A DNA stretch of 64,000 nt from Phenylobacterium sp. SCN 70-31 (GCF_001724605.1 NZ_MEEX01000016.1:24953-88952); one strand, 5' to 3'; positions 36,330 through 45,606 are shown, numbered from the stretch's first letter. Notes: generated by a model not told the origin, from the sequence alone. A program made the numbers and translations.

Positions 36330-37010
36330 ATGAACGCACAGACGCCGCCGCCGCTGCCCATCCGCGCGATGATCGCCCCGGTCACGCCGCTTCAGCAGAA
36401 CTGCACCATCGTCTGGTGCGTGAAGACGAAGAAGGCCGCCATCATCGACCCGGGCGGCGAGGTCCCGCGCCTCATGGCCGCGCTGAAGGAGCAGGACCTC
36501 ACCCTCGAGAAGATCTGGATCACCCACGGCCATCTGGACCACGCGGGCGGCACGGCGGCCCTCAAGGAGCTGACCGGCTGCCCGATCGAGGGGCCGCACC
36601 CCGACGACCAGTTCTGGATCGACGACATCGGCACGTCGGGCGCCAAGTGGGGCATGCCCGAGGCCCGCAGCTTCACGCCCGACCGCTGGCTTCAGGACGG
36701 CGACACGGTGAGCCTGGGCGAAACCGAGTTCGAGGTCGTCCATTGTCCCGGCCATACGCCCGGCCATGTGGTGTTCTTCCATCGCGAGGCCAGGTTCGCG
36801 CAGGTGGGGGACGTGCTGTTCCAGGGCTCGATCGGCCGCACCGACTTCCCGCGCGGCAACTTCCAGGACCTGATCCAGGCGATCACGAAGAAGCTCTGGC
36901 CCCTGGGCGACGACGTACGCTTCGTGCCCGGCCACGGTCCGATGTCGACCTTCGGCCAGGAGCGGAAGACCAATCCGTTCGTCGCCGACGACGTCCTCGC
37001 CGAGGATTAG
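36330..37010 (+). CDS. MBL-fold metallo-hydrolase (glyoxalase II-like, YcbL type)
   Basis: This 226-residue protein has the metallo-beta-lactamase zinc motif THGHLDHAGG (~residues 65-74), then HCPGHTPGHVVFF, GDVLFQGSIGRTDFP and the last His in VPGHGPMSTFGQERKTNPFV. This pattern is the YcbL/GloB-related thioesterase branch, some of whose members hydrolyse S-lactoylglutathione. Without the GloB C-terminal substrate domain, the substrate is uncertain. Single gene behind the terminator of the APC permease. Confidence 0.9.
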   Translation: MNAQTPPPLPIRAMIAPVTPLQQNCTIVWCVKTKKAAIIDPGGEVPRLMAALKEQDLTLEKIWITHGHLDHAGGTAALKELTGCPIEGPHPDDQFWIDDIGTSGAKWGMPEARSFTPDRWLQDGDTVSLGETEFEVVHCPGHTPGHVVFFHREARFAQVGDVLFQGSIGRTDFPRGNFQDLIQAITKKLWPLGDDVRFVPGHGPMSTFGQERKTNPFVADDVLAED

Positions 37011-37094
37011 CCGCGACGGCGTTCTTGCAGATGGGGACATCTGGGTTTCAGTTGGGACATTCGCACGTTACGGCCGGCGACGAAGCTGGCGCGC

Positions 37095-37832
37095 ATGGAG
37101 ATTGCGACTGACATGTCCGGGGCCGGCGCCCGCATCCTGATGGTCGACGACGATCCGGGCATCCGCGACGTGGTGTCCGACTTCCTCGGACGCCACGGCT
37201 ACAAGGTGGAGACGGCCGCCGACGCCGCCGAGATGGACCGCGCCCTGGAGCGTGGGCCCGTCGACCTGATCGTGCTCGACATCATGATGCCGGGTGAGGA
37301 CGGACTGGCCGTCTGCCGCCGCCTGACCGGCGCCGAGGCCGCCCCCCCGATCATCATGCTCTCGGCTATGGGCGAGGAGACCGACCGGATCGTCGGCCTG
37401 GAGCTGGGCGCGGACGACTATCTCGCCAAACCCTGCAACCCGCGTGAACTGCTGGCCCGCGTCCGGGCCGTCCTGCGCCGCTCGGAACAGCGCCCCACCT
37501 CCGGGCCGCTGGGGGCGGGCTGCGAGTTCGCCGGCTGGCGCCTGGACCTGGTGCGGCGCGAGCTGCGCTCTCCGGCCGGGGTGGTGGTCAACCTGTCGTC
37601 GGGAGAGTTCTCCCTTTTGCGGGCGTTCGTGGAGCGCCCGCAGCGGGTGCTGACCCGGGATCAGCTCCTCGAGTTCGCCCGGGGGCCCGACAGCGAAGCC
37701 TTCGACCGCGCCATCGACGTGCAGATCAGCCGCCTGCGCCGCAAGCTGGACGATGGCGGCGGCGGCCACGACCTGATCCGCACGATTCGCAACGAAGGCT
37801 ACATGTTCACCGCCAAGGTGAAGCGCACGTGA
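37095..37832 (+). CDS. OmpR/PhoB-family response regulator
   Basis: This 245-residue regulator has a receiver domain (residues ~12-125) with MVDDDPG, Asp62 in LIVLDIMMPGEDG, the Ser of MLSAMG and Lys in DYLAKPCNP. A winged-helix Trans_reg_C domain follows (~145-240: LSSGEFSLLRAFVERPQRVLTRDQLLEF; FDRAIDVQISRLRRKLDDG). It overlaps the next gene, its histidine kinase, by GTGA. The pair directly precedes a MacA/MacB-like export operon (117 bp gap after the kinase) and may control it. ATG 37113 is an alternative start. Confidence 0.93.
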   Translation: MEIATDMSGAGARILMVDDDPGIRDVVSDFLGRHGYKVETAADAAEMDRALERGPVDLIVLDIMMPGEDGLAVCRRLTGAEAAPPIIMLSAMGEETDRIVGLELGADDYLAKPCNPRELLARVRAVLRRSEQRPTSGPLGAGCEFAGWRLDLVRRELRSPAGVVVNLSSGEFSLLRAFVERPQRVLTRDQLLEFARGPDSEAFDRAIDVQISRLRRKLDDGGGGHDLIRTIRNEGYMFTAKVKRT

Positions 37833-39166
37833 CGCCACTCCGGCCCAAGGGGTCGCTGTTCGTCCAGCTCCTGACGCTCACGAGCCTGACGCTGGTCGCC
37901 GCCTGGGTGATGAGCAGCGCGCTGCTCATCCTGCTGCCGCCGCCGGCGCCGGACTTCTACCGCATCAGCGAGATCGAGCAGACCTATCGCGGTGCGCCGC
38001 CCACCTTCACCGAGCGGCGCCAGCTGGTGCTTTCGCACCAGGATGAACCGCCTCGCCCGCCGCTGGAGGGGCGGACGATCCCCGACATCCGCGCCCAGAT
38101 CGCCGCCGACCTGGGGGTGCCGGTCGACCACGTGGTCCTGGCGGGCGAGCGCGGCCCGCTGTCGGACCGGCGGGTGGGTCGCATCATCCGCGACCGGGCG
38201 GTCCAGGCCGGCATCCGCCAGGACGAGCATTTCCTGATCAACCCCTTCCAGGTCGGCGTACGCCAGTCGGACGGGCGCTGGGCGGTCGTTCGCTCGGAAC
38301 CGCGTTTCGGACTGGACGACTGGCAGCAGCGGGTCGCCCTGTGGTTCGCGCTGTCGGCCTTGCTGATGACGCCGGTGACGTGGATCTTCGCGCGCCGGCT
38401 CTCCAAGCCGATCCAGGTCTTCGCCCAGGCGGCCGAACGGCTTGGCCGCGACCCCAAGGCCCCGCCCCTGGCGCTGAAGGGCCCCGCAGAGATCGGCGTG
38501 GCGGCGCGCGCCTTCAACGAGATGCAGGAACGTCTCCAGAGATACGTCGAGGACCGGACAGCCATGGTCGGCGCCATCGCCCACGACCTGCGCACTCCCC
38601 TCACCCGACTGCGCTTTCGCATCGAGAGCCTCCCCGACGACCAGCGCGCCAAGTATGCCGCCGACCTGGACCAGATGGAGGCGATGATCGCGGCCACGCT
38701 CGCGTTCGTGCGCGACGCGACCAGGCCGGGCGAGCGCACGCCGCTCGAACTGTCTTCCCTGATCGAGAGTCTCTGCGACGAAATGGCCGAGACCGGAGCC
38801 AGGGCCGAGGCCGAGGCCGGCGAGAAGGTGGTGCTGGAGGGCGACCCCATGGCGCTCCGGCGGCTGTTCGCCAATCTGCTGGAAAACGCCGTCAAATTCG
38901 GCGGCCAGGCGCGGGCCCGGGTGTTCCGCGACGCCGGCCATGCGGTGGTCGAGATCGACGACGATGGCCCGGGGATACCGGCGGCCGACACCGAGAGGGT
39001 CTTCGAGCCCTTCTACCGCCGCGAGCCGTCGCGCAACCGCCAGACCGGCGGCATCGGGCTGGGTCTGGCCGTGGTGCGCTCCATCGCCCGCGGGCATGGC
39101 GGAGACGTGAGCCTGATCAATCGCCAGGGCGGCGGACTGCGCGCGCGCGTCCTGCTGCCTCTCTAG
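37829..39166 (+). CDS. Membrane sensor histidine kinase (EnvZ-like)
   Basis: This 445-residue kinase starts with GTG overlapping the regulator's stop. Helix 1 (SLFVQLLTLTSLTLVAAWVMSSALLIL) and helix 2 (~residues 170-190, VALWFALSALLMTPVTWIFA) enclose a ~130-residue periplasmic sensor. HAMP (RRLSKPIQVFAQAAERLG), HisKA with His ~252 in GAIAHDLRTPLTRLR and HATPase with NLLENAVKFGG, DDDGPGIP and TGGIGLGLAVVRSIARGHGG follow. The periplasmic part is rich in Arg/Asp with no domain I recognise. Confidence 0.93.
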   Translation: MTPLRPKGSLFVQLLTLTSLTLVAAWVMSSALLILLPPPAPDFYRISEIEQTYRGAPPTFTERRQLVLSHQDEPPRPPLEGRTIPDIRAQIAADLGVPVDHVVLAGERGPLSDRRVGRIIRDRAVQAGIRQDEHFLINPFQVGVRQSDGRWAVVRSEPRFGLDDWQQRVALWFALSALLMTPVTWIFARRLSKPIQVFAQAAERLGRDPKAPPLALKGPAEIGVAARAFNEMQERLQRYVEDRTAMVGAIAHDLRTPLTRLRFRIESLPDDQRAKYAADLDQMEAMIAATLAFVRDATRPGERTPLELSSLIESLCDEMAETGARAEAEAGEKVVLEGDPMALRRLFANLLENAVKFGGQARARVFRDAGHAVVEIDDDGPGIPAADTERVFEPFYRREPSRNRQTGGIGLGLAVVRSIARGHGGDVSLINRQGGGLRARVLLPL

Positions 39167-39283
39167 CCCGCCTTCATCTCCAGGCCGGGCGCCGCAATTC
39201 GGTATCGGAAATGAAATCGGCCGGAAAAGCGCTTCTGGCCTAGTCAGGCGGGGTTCATTCGGGCCCCTTACACTTGGGACGAC

Positions 39284-40867
39284 ATGAGCCTGAACAAGAC
39301 CTCCCGTCGGCGTTCCTTCCGCCTGTCGCGCAACATCTGGATCGGACTGGGCCTGGTCGTGCTGGCGATCGCGGCCCTCGCGGCCTGGCAGATGCGGCCG
39401 AAGCCCGAGAAGGACCCCTATCGGTTCGCCACCGTCGAGCAGGGCGACATCACGCGCTCGGTCTCGGCGTCGGGCACGCTCCAGGCCCTGAACACGGTGG
39501 ACATCGGCTCCCAGATCTCGGGCCAGGTGATCCGCGTGCTGGCCGACTTCAACGACCAGGTGCGCGCCGGCCAGACCTTGGCGGTGATCGACCCCCAGAC
39601 CTTCCAGTCGCGCGTGGCCCAGGGTCAAGCCGACATCGCCGCAGGCGAGGCTTCGGTGCGGCAGGCCCAGGCCACCCTGGCGAACGCCCAGGCCGACTAC
39701 GACCGCAAGAAGACCCTGGTGGACCAGGGCTGGTACTCGCCCTCCACCCTGGATCAGGCCACCGCCGCCCTACGCACCGCCCAGGCCAACGTCGCCGCCG
39801 CCCAGGCGCGGGTGAACCAGAGCCGCGCCGCGCTGCGCAGCCAGCAGGCGGACCTGGGCCGCACCACCATCGTCTCGCCGATCGACGGCGTGGTGATCGA
39901 CCGCAAGGTCGAGCCCGGCGCCACGGTGGCGGCCAGCCTCCAGGCCCCGGTCCTGTTCACCATCGCTCAGGACCTGTCCAGGGTGGAGGTGAAGATCAGC
40001 GTCGACGAGGCCGACGTGGGACAGGTCCGGGAAGGCCAGCAGGTGCGCTTCACCGTCGACGCCTTTCCGGACGACACGTTCGAAGGCGTGGTCACCCAGG
40101 TGCGGATGCAGCCGACCACCGAACAGAACGTCGTCGCCTATACGGTCATCGCGGAAGCCGCCAATCCGCAACGGAAGCTGTTGCCGGGCATGACGGCCAA
40201 CGCCGACATCCTCATCGACACCCGGCGCAACGTCATGAAGGTCGCCTCGGCGGCCCTGCGCTGGTCGCCCCCCTCGGAGGGCGGCCGGACCTCTCGGGGC
40301 GGCGTCGGCATGATGGGCGCGCCCGGCCTTGGCGGTCCGCCGGGCGGGGGTCAGCAGACCAACCGCCAGGGCGGGATGATGGGTTCGCGGATCGTCGAAC
40401 AGCTCGACCTCGACGCCAGGCAGAAGGCCGCGTGGGAGACCATCAGCTCCGGCCTGCGCGAAAAGATGCAGGCGGCGCGGGCGTCGGCGGCCGGCAATCC
40501 GCAGGCGATGCGGGACGCCATCTCGAAGACCCTGGGCGAGGCCTTCGCCAAGCTGGAGCCGATGCTTCGGGTGGACCAGAAGGCGAAGCTGGCGGCGTTG
40601 CGCGCCAACATGGGTCAAGGCGGCCGCGAGGGCCGGAACGGCGAATCCCTGCGCGCCGGCACGCTGTACGTCCTCCGTGACGGCAAGCCGACGCCGGTGG
40701 TCGTCCGCTCGGGGGCGACCGACGGCGCCTCGACCGAGATCGTCGCCAGCGACCTGAAGCCCGGCGATCAGGTGATCGTCGGGGGCGGGCCACGCCCCAA
40801 GGCGGAACTCCGCGGGGGCGCCGCCGGTCCGGCCGGCCCCGGCGGCGGCGTGCGCGTGCGGATGTAG
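39284..40867 (+). CDS. MacA-like periplasmic adaptor (membrane-fusion protein) with an inserted helical domain
   Basis: This 527-residue adaptor links the MacB-type ABC transporter downstream (5 bp gap) to an outer-membrane channel. An N-terminal anchor (IWIGLGLVVLAIAALAAW) is followed by a lipoyl/barrel-sandwich half (SGTLQALNTVDIGSQISGQV), a coiled-coil hairpin (~95-185), the second lipoyl half (TTIVSPIDGVVIDRKVEPGATV) and a beta-barrel. Between residues ~330 and ~445 there is an extra Gly/Gln-rich loop and a helical segment (EQLDLDARQKAAWETISSGL ... QKAKLAALRANM). It recalls LTxxQ/Spy-type helical proteins. The membrane-proximal end (LYVLRDGKPTPVVVRSG) then resumes. Most MacA proteins are ~370-400 residues. 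Confidence 0.9.
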   Translation: MSLNKTSRRRSFRLSRNIWIGLGLVVLAIAALAAWQMRPKPEKDPYRFATVEQGDITRSVSASGTLQALNTVDIGSQISGQVIRVLADFNDQVRAGQTLAVIDPQTFQSRVAQGQADIAAGEASVRQAQATLANAQADYDRKKTLVDQGWYSPSTLDQATAALRTAQANVAAAQARVNQSRAALRSQQADLGRTTIVSPIDGVVIDRKVEPGATVAASLQAPVLFTIAQDLSRVEVKISVDEADVGQVREGQQVRFTVDAFPDDTFEGVVTQVRMQPTTEQNVVAYTVIAEAANPQRKLLPGMTANADILIDTRRNVMKVASAALRWSPPSEGGRTSRGGVGMMGAPGLGGPPGGGQQTNRQGGMMGSRIVEQLDLDARQKAAWETISSGLREKMQAARASAAGNPQAMRDAISKTLGEAFAKLEPMLRVDQKAKLAALRANMGQGGREGRNGESLRAGTLYVLRDGKPTPVVVRSGATDGASTEIVASDLKPGDQVIVGGGPRPKAELRGGAAGPAGPGGGVRVRM

Positions 40868-40871
40868 GCGG

Positions 40872-41555
40872 ATGATCGAGATCCGCGACCTGACCAAGGT
40901 CTATCTGATGGGCGACGAAGAGGTGGCGGCCCTGGCCGGCGTGAGCCTCTCGATCGACCGCGGCGAGTACGTGGCGGTCATCGGCCCCTCCGGGTCCGGC
41001 AAGTCGACCCTCATGAACATCCTGGGCGGCCTGGATCGGCCCACAACCGGCCGCTACGCCTTCGACGGCGACGACGTGGGGAACTTCACCGACGACGATC
41101 TCGCCGACTTCCGGCGCCGGCGCATCGGCTTCGTGTTCCAGTCGTTCCAGCTCCTGCCACGCCTCTCGGCATTGCAGAACGTCGAGCTGCCGATGATTTA
41201 CGCCGGCCTGGATCGTGGCGAGCGGCGCGCCCGGGCGGCGGAACTCCTGGAACGTGTCGGCCTGGGCGCGCGGATGAGCCACAGGCCCACCCAGCTCTCG
41301 GGGGGCCAGCAACAGCGCGTGGCCATCGCCCGCTCACTCGCGAACCGGCCCGACCTGCTGCTGGCCGACGAACCGACGGGCGCGCTCGACACCCACACCG
41401 GCGAGGAGGTGCTGCGCCTCTTCGAAGAGTTGAACGCCGACGGCCTCACCCTGGCCATCGTCACCCACGACCCCGACGTCGCCGCCCAGGCCGGGCGACG
41501 GGTGGCGTTCCGCGACGGACACATCGTCTCGGACGAGCGAGGACGTGCGGCATGA
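40872..41555 (+). CDS. MacB-like ABC transporter, ATP-binding subunit
   Basis: This 227-residue ATPase of the LolD/MacB group has Walker A GPSGSGKSTLMNILGG (~residue 39), the Q-loop in IGFVFQSFQLLPRLSALQNVELPM, signature LSGGQQQRVAIARSL, Walker B LLLADEPTGALDTHTG and the H-switch IVTHDPDVA. It is encoded separately from the permease, unlike the fused E. coli MacB, and overlaps the permease gene by 4 bp. It drives mechanotransmission across the inner membrane. Confidence 0.95.
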   Translation: MIEIRDLTKVYLMGDEEVAALAGVSLSIDRGEYVAVIGPSGSGKSTLMNILGGLDRPTTGRYAFDGDDVGNFTDDDLADFRRRRIGFVFQSFQLLPRLSALQNVELPMIYAGLDRGERRARAAELLERVGLGARMSHRPTQLSGGQQQRVAIARSLANRPDLLLADEPTGALDTHTGEEVLRLFEELNADGLTLAIVTHDPDVAAQAGRRVAFRDGHIVSDERGRAA

Positions 41556-42778
41556 GCTTTCTCGAACTGATCCGCTTCGCCCTGGGCGCGATCGTCGCCC
41601 ATCCCATGCGCAGCGTGCTGACCTCGCTGGGCGTGGTGATCGGCGTCGCCGCTGTGGTGATGATGACCTCGATCGGCCTGGGCGCCCAGCAGCGCGTGAC
41701 CGAGGCGATCTCGGGCCTGGGCTCGAACCTCATCATCGTCACGCCCAACTTCCAGCGGGGACCGGTCAGCCAGGGCGCGGGCGGTGGGTTCTCGCTCCGC
41801 GACAGCGACGCCGAGGCCATCGCACGTCAGGTCGAAAACGTGACCGCCGTCGCGCCGCTGGTGCGCGGACAGGCTCAGCTGGCCTCGGACGGCGCCAACT
41901 GGAACACCCAGATCCAGGGTGTGACGCCCGACTACCTGCTCGCCCGCGACCTCCGGGTCGCGTCCGGGCGTATGTTCGACGAGCGCGAAGGCCGACAGGG
42001 CCGCAAGGTGCTGGTGGTGGGGCCGACCGTCGCCCGCGAACTCTGGGGCGACGCCGATCCGGTAGGTCGACGGGTCCGCGTACGCAGCGTGCCCTTCGAG
42101 GTGATCGGGGTGCTGGAATCCAAGGGCCAGGCGGGCTTCGGCCAGGATCAGGACGACGTCGTTCTGGCGCCGCTGAGCGCCGTGCGATCACGCATTACCG
42201 GACGGCGTTTCCGGGGCGATGCGGTCCAGACGATCTATGTGAAGGCGGCCGACGAACAGAGCCTCAATCAGGTGCAGGACGACGTCACCAACCTGCTGCG
42301 CGAGCAGCACAAGATCCGGCCCGGCGACGATGACGATTTCCAGACCCAGAATATGGCGTCCATCCTGGAGGCGAGCCAGGCCGCTGTCGGCGCCTTCACG
42401 GTCCTGCTGGCGGCGGTGGCGGGCGTTTCGCTGGTCGTCGGCGGCGTGGGGATCATGAACATCATGCTGGTGGCGGTGACCGAACGGACCCGCGAGATCG
42501 GCCTGCGCATGGCGGTCGGCGCGAAGCGGAGCCATATCCTGATCCAGTTCGCCCTGGAGTCGGTGTCCCTGTCGCTCGTCGGCGGGCTGATCGGCCTTTC
42601 CCTGGGCGTCCTGGGCGCGTTCGCCATCGCCCGGCTGGGCGATTGGCCGGCCGCCGTTCCGCCCTGGGCCGGCCCCCTGGCCCTGGGCTTCTCGATGGTC
42701 GTCGGCCTGGTGTTCGGCGCCTATCCGTCGTGGCGGGCGGCGCGGCTGGATCCCATCGAGGCGCTGCGCCGCGAATAA
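41552..42778 (+). CDS. MacB-like ABC transporter, permease subunit
   Basis: This 408-residue permease has the type VII ABC (MacB) layout. Helix 1 is at ~18-42 (MRSVLTSLGVVIGVAAVVMMTSIGLGAQQRV). A large periplasmic MacB_PCD domain (~43-275) follows, including GSNLIIVTP and QVQDDVTNLLREQHKI. A FtsX domain with three helices comes last (FTVLLAAVAGVSLVVGGVGIMNIMLVAVTERTREIGLRMAVGAK ... MVVGLVFGAYPSWRAARLDPIEALR). Last gene of the adaptor-ATPase-permease operon. Substrates of such systems include macrolides, peptides and lipids. Confidence 0.94.
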   Translation: MSFLELIRFALGAIVAHPMRSVLTSLGVVIGVAAVVMMTSIGLGAQQRVTEAISGLGSNLIIVTPNFQRGPVSQGAGGGFSLRDSDAEAIARQVENVTAVAPLVRGQAQLASDGANWNTQIQGVTPDYLLARDLRVASGRMFDEREGRQGRKVLVVGPTVARELWGDADPVGRRVRVRSVPFEVIGVLESKGQAGFGQDQDDVVLAPLSAVRSRITGRRFRGDAVQTIYVKAADEQSLNQVQDDVTNLLREQHKIRPGDDDDFQTQNMASILEASQAAVGAFTVLLAAVAGVSLVVGGVGIMNIMLVAVTERTREIGLRMAVGAKRSHILIQFALESVSLSLVGGLIGLSLGVLGAFAIARLGDWPAAVPPWAGPLALGFSMVVGLVFGAYPSWRAARLDPIEALRRE

Positions 42779-42853
42779 GTCTCACGTCGGGACGCAACCT
42801 TGACCGCGCCTCGGGGGTTCTCAAACGGCAAGCCCCCAGAGGAGACCCCCTCG

Positions 42854-43066
42854 ATGCCTACCCTCGACCCCGGCAAGCCCCGCGCCCGGCGCGGCTTCGC
42901 CGCCATGAACCCGGAACGCCGCCGTGAGATCGCCCGCAAGGGCGGCGCGAGCGTACCCGGCGAGAAGCGCAGTTTCGCCAAGGACCGCGACCTCGCCGCA
43001 GCCGCCGGCCGCAAGGGCGGCGAGGCCTCGCGTGGCGGCGGACGCAGCCGCAACCGCGAGAGCTGA
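42854..43066 (+). CDS. KGG-repeat (stress-induced, Con-10-like) small protein
   Basis: This 70-residue, very basic and glycine-rich protein has two KGG units: ERRREIARKGGASVPGEKRSF and LAAAAGRKGGEASRGGGRS. Such proteins are linked to general stress or acid-induced responses in several bacteria; their molecular role is unclear. The start ATG 42854 has AGAGGAG 10 bp upstream; the extension to 42800 is rejected. A strong hairpin follows 35 bp after the stop. Confidence 0.85.
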   Translation: MPTLDPGKPRARRGFAAMNPERRREIARKGGASVPGEKRSFAKDRDLAAAAGRKGGEASRGGGRSRNRES

Positions 43067-43100
43067 ACCGCAGGCCAGGCTGAGCCTGTCCGGAAACTGA

Positions 43101-43130
43101 GCGCGGACGCCCTCCCCCAGGCGTCCGCGC
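43101..43130. terminator. Hairpin terminator between the KGG gene and the ergothioneine gene
   Basis: GCGCGGACGCC-ctccccca-GGCGTCCGCGC is a perfect 11-bp stem followed by TTGTATGT. It serves the plus-strand KGG gene and lies 96 bp beyond the end of the convergent egtB-egtD gene. Confidence 0.7.
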
Positions 43131-43225
43131 TTGTATGTCCGCGGATGTGTATCCCGGAGCTGCGGCCGCAGCCCGGCCGTGCAGCCGAAACGGCGGATGA
43201 TTGAACTCCGCAGTCAGTCGCCCAG

Positions 43226-45430
43226 TCAGCCGCTGAGGCGCACCAGGGCGAAGGCGGGCTCGGCGCTGATCCACTGCGCGTCGACTCGCCAACCGGCGCC
43301 CGCAGCCAGCGCAGCGAACCCCTCCATCGTGAACTTGTGCGAGTTCTCGGTATGGAGGGTCTCTCCGGCGGCGAAGTGGAACGCCCGGCCGCGGACGACG
43401 ACCGTCTGCTCGCGCAGGCTCACCAGGTGCATCTCGATCCGGCTGCGCGCCGCGTTCCACAGGGCGCGGTGCGCGAAGGCGTCCAGGTCGAAACGCCCGT
43501 CCAGCTCGCGGTTGATGCGGACCAGAAGGTTGCGGTTGAACGCCGCCGTCACACCCTGGGCGTCGTCGTACGCCGCCACCAGCACATCTGGGTCCTTCGC
43601 GAGGTCGATCCCCACCAGGAACGTCGCTCCGGCCCCCAGGAGGCGTCGCGCGCCCACCAGGAAGGCCTGCGCCTCGTCCGTCGTGAAATTGCCGAGGGTG
43701 GAGCCCGGGAAAAACCCCACGACCGGACGATCTTCCACCTCGGCCGGCAACCGGAGCGCGTCGGTGAAGTCGTCGCGAAGGGGCGCGACGACGAGCCCCG
43801 GATAGTCGGCCCGGATGGCGGCCGCCGCCGCGTCCAGCGCCGAGGCGCTGATGTCGATGGGGGCGTACACCGCCACCTGAGGCGCCGCGTCCAGCAGGAT
43901 CCGCGTCTTTGTGCTGGCGCCCGAACCGAACTCGATCAGCGCGGCGCCCTCCGGAATGCCGGCGGCGATGTCGGCGGCGGAAGCCTCGAGCAGCGCCACT
44001 TCGGTGCGGGTGGGATAGTATTCCGGAAGCTCGGTGATCGCCTCGAACAGCGCGGAGCCGGCCGCATCGTAGAAGTGCTTCGGCGGGATCGACTTCGGCG
44101 TTCGGGACAGCCCGGCCAGAACATCGGCCTCGAAATCCGAAGGCGCGCGCCCCTCTCCCACGCCGTCCAGCGCCAGCCGCACGCCCGAGAACATCCAGCG
44201 CTGATGCGGATAGAAGAAGTTGCGGTAGGTCGACCGCACATGGCCTGGCGGCGTCACGCAGGCGCCGCCGCGCAGGACGAACTGACCCGACATGAACTTG
44301 CCGTTGTACTCGCCCACCGCCCCGGCGGCCGGGCGAAAGCCCGCATAGGGCAGGTAGGCGCTGCGGGTCCATTGCCAAAGCCGCCGATACATCTGCTGGA
44401 GGCCCGCCCCCGCCCGCGCCGGCGCGGGATCGAGCCAGAGGCCCTCGTCGACTTCGGGGGCTGCGCTCCGGACGGCGTGCTCCCACTCGGCCTCGGTGGG
44501 GAGGCGCGCGCCGGCCCAGGTCGCATAAGCGTCGGCCTCGTAGTAGCTGACGTGGCTGACCGGCCGGTCCGGGTCCAGCGGGCGCAGGCCGTGCAGACCC
44601 ATCACCCGCCACCGCCCGTTGTCGTCCGGGCGCCAGTAGGCCGGCGCCGCCCACCCCTCCTCGCGCACCCGCGCCCAGCCGTCCGAGAGCCACAGCTCAG
44701 GGCGCCGGTAGCCGCCATCGTCCATGAAGGCCAACCACTCGCCATTGGTCACCAGCCGTTCGGCCAGCCGGAACGGCTCCAGCCACACGCGGTGTCGCGG
44801 CCCTTCGTTGTCGAAGGCGAAGCCCGCTCCGTCATGCCCGATCTCGACGAGGCCGCCCGCGAAGTCGGCATAGGTCACCGGCGCGACGGGCGGCGTGATC
44901 GCCCCGCCCCGCGGAGGCGCATAGGCGGGCGCCAGCGGCGACTGGGCGAAAAGATGCAGGACATCCATCAGGATCAGTTCCTGATGCTGCTCCTCGTGGG
45001 CCAGGCCGAGATCGAGCAGGGCGGCGATCATCTCACCCTCGCCGGCGATCAGGCGCTCCATCCCCGCGTCGACATGGGTGCGATAGGCGAGGACGTCGGC
45101 CACGGTGGGCCGCGTGATCAGGCCGCGCGCCGGTCGCGGATGCCGCGGCCCCACCTGCTCGTAGTAGGAATTGAAGAGGTAGCCGAAGCGCGGGTCGAAC
45201 GGCCGGTAGCCCGGCAGCCGCGGTTCGAGCAGGAAGGTCTCGAAGAACCACGTCGTATGCGCCAGGTGCCACTTGGTGGGGCTGGCGTCAGGCATCGATT
45301 GCGCCGCCATGTCCTCGGGCGTCAGCGACCGGATCAGGGCCTCCGAACCACGACGCACAGCCCGATAGCGCGCAAGCGCCGACGGGGCCTCGACATCCCG
45401 ACCCGGGCGGGTCTCCTCGACGGCGCGCAT
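43226..45430 (-). CDS. egtBD: EgtB-EgtD fusion: ergothioneine sulfoxide synthase plus histidine N-alpha-methyltransferase
   Basis: This single 734-residue ORF holds two ergothioneine enzymes. Residues ~15-160 are the EgtB DinB-like domain with iron ligands in KWHLAHTTWFFE (His58) and AHEEQHQELILMD (His145/His149). Residues ~185-405 are the FGE-sulfatase domain (ARLPTEAEWEHAVR, ending HQRWMFSGVRLAL). After a ~15-residue linker, residues ~420-734 are EgtD: AALIEFGSGASTKTRILLDA, GFFPGSTLGNFTTDEA, VGIDLAKDPDVLVAAYDDA and RIEMHLVSLR. EgtD trimethylates histidine to hercynine; EgtB joins it to a thiol donor. ATG 45430 has GGAGGAG 8 bp upstream; the track start 45553 is rejected. No EgtE lyase is adjacent. 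Confidence 0.92.
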   Translation of the reverse strand: MRAVEETRPGRDVEAPSALARYRAVRRGSEALIRSLTPEDMAAQSMPDASPTKWHLAHTTWFFETFLLEPRLPGYRPFDPRFGYLFNSYYEQVGPRHPRPARGLITRPTVADVLAYRTHVDAGMERLIAGEGEMIAALLDLGLAHEEQHQELILMDVLHLFAQSPLAPAYAPPRGGAITPPVAPVTYADFAGGLVEIGHDGAGFAFDNEGPRHRVWLEPFRLAERLVTNGEWLAFMDDGGYRRPELWLSDGWARVREEGWAAPAYWRPDDNGRWRVMGLHGLRPLDPDRPVSHVSYYEADAYATWAGARLPTEAEWEHAVRSAAPEVDEGLWLDPAPARAGAGLQQMYRRLWQWTRSAYLPYAGFRPAAGAVGEYNGKFMSGQFVLRGGACVTPPGHVRSTYRNFFYPHQRWMFSGVRLALDGVGEGRAPSDFEADVLAGLSRTPKSIPPKHFYDAAGSALFEAITELPEYYPTRTEVALLEASAADIAAGIPEGAALIEFGSGASTKTRILLDAAPQVAVYAPIDISASALDAAAAAIRADYPGLVVAPLRDDFTDALRLPAEVEDRPVVGFFPGSTLGNFTTDEAQAFLVGARRLLGAGATFLVGIDLAKDPDVLVAAYDDAQGVTAAFNRNLLVRINRELDGRFDLDAFAHRALWNAARSRIEMHLVSLREQTVVVRGRAFHFAAGETLHTENSHKFTMEGFAALAAGAGWRVDAQWISAEPAFALVRLSG

Positions 45431-45606
45431 GGGTCCGACTCCTCCAGGCCGCCATCGGCGACGACGGCGCGCATCATGGATACAAAACAAGAACGCGACA
45501 ATGGGCCTGCGCGGCGCCCAGAACCATGCCGCCTCACTCGGACAGGACCGCATCGGCGATCCCGTGGCCCCGCGACAACGTCATCCCTAGGAACGCGGTT
45601 CCGGCT

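Noticed and set aside
37799-39628. 609-codon minus-strand ORF
   Set aside because: Antisense shadow of the histidine kinase and adaptor genes.
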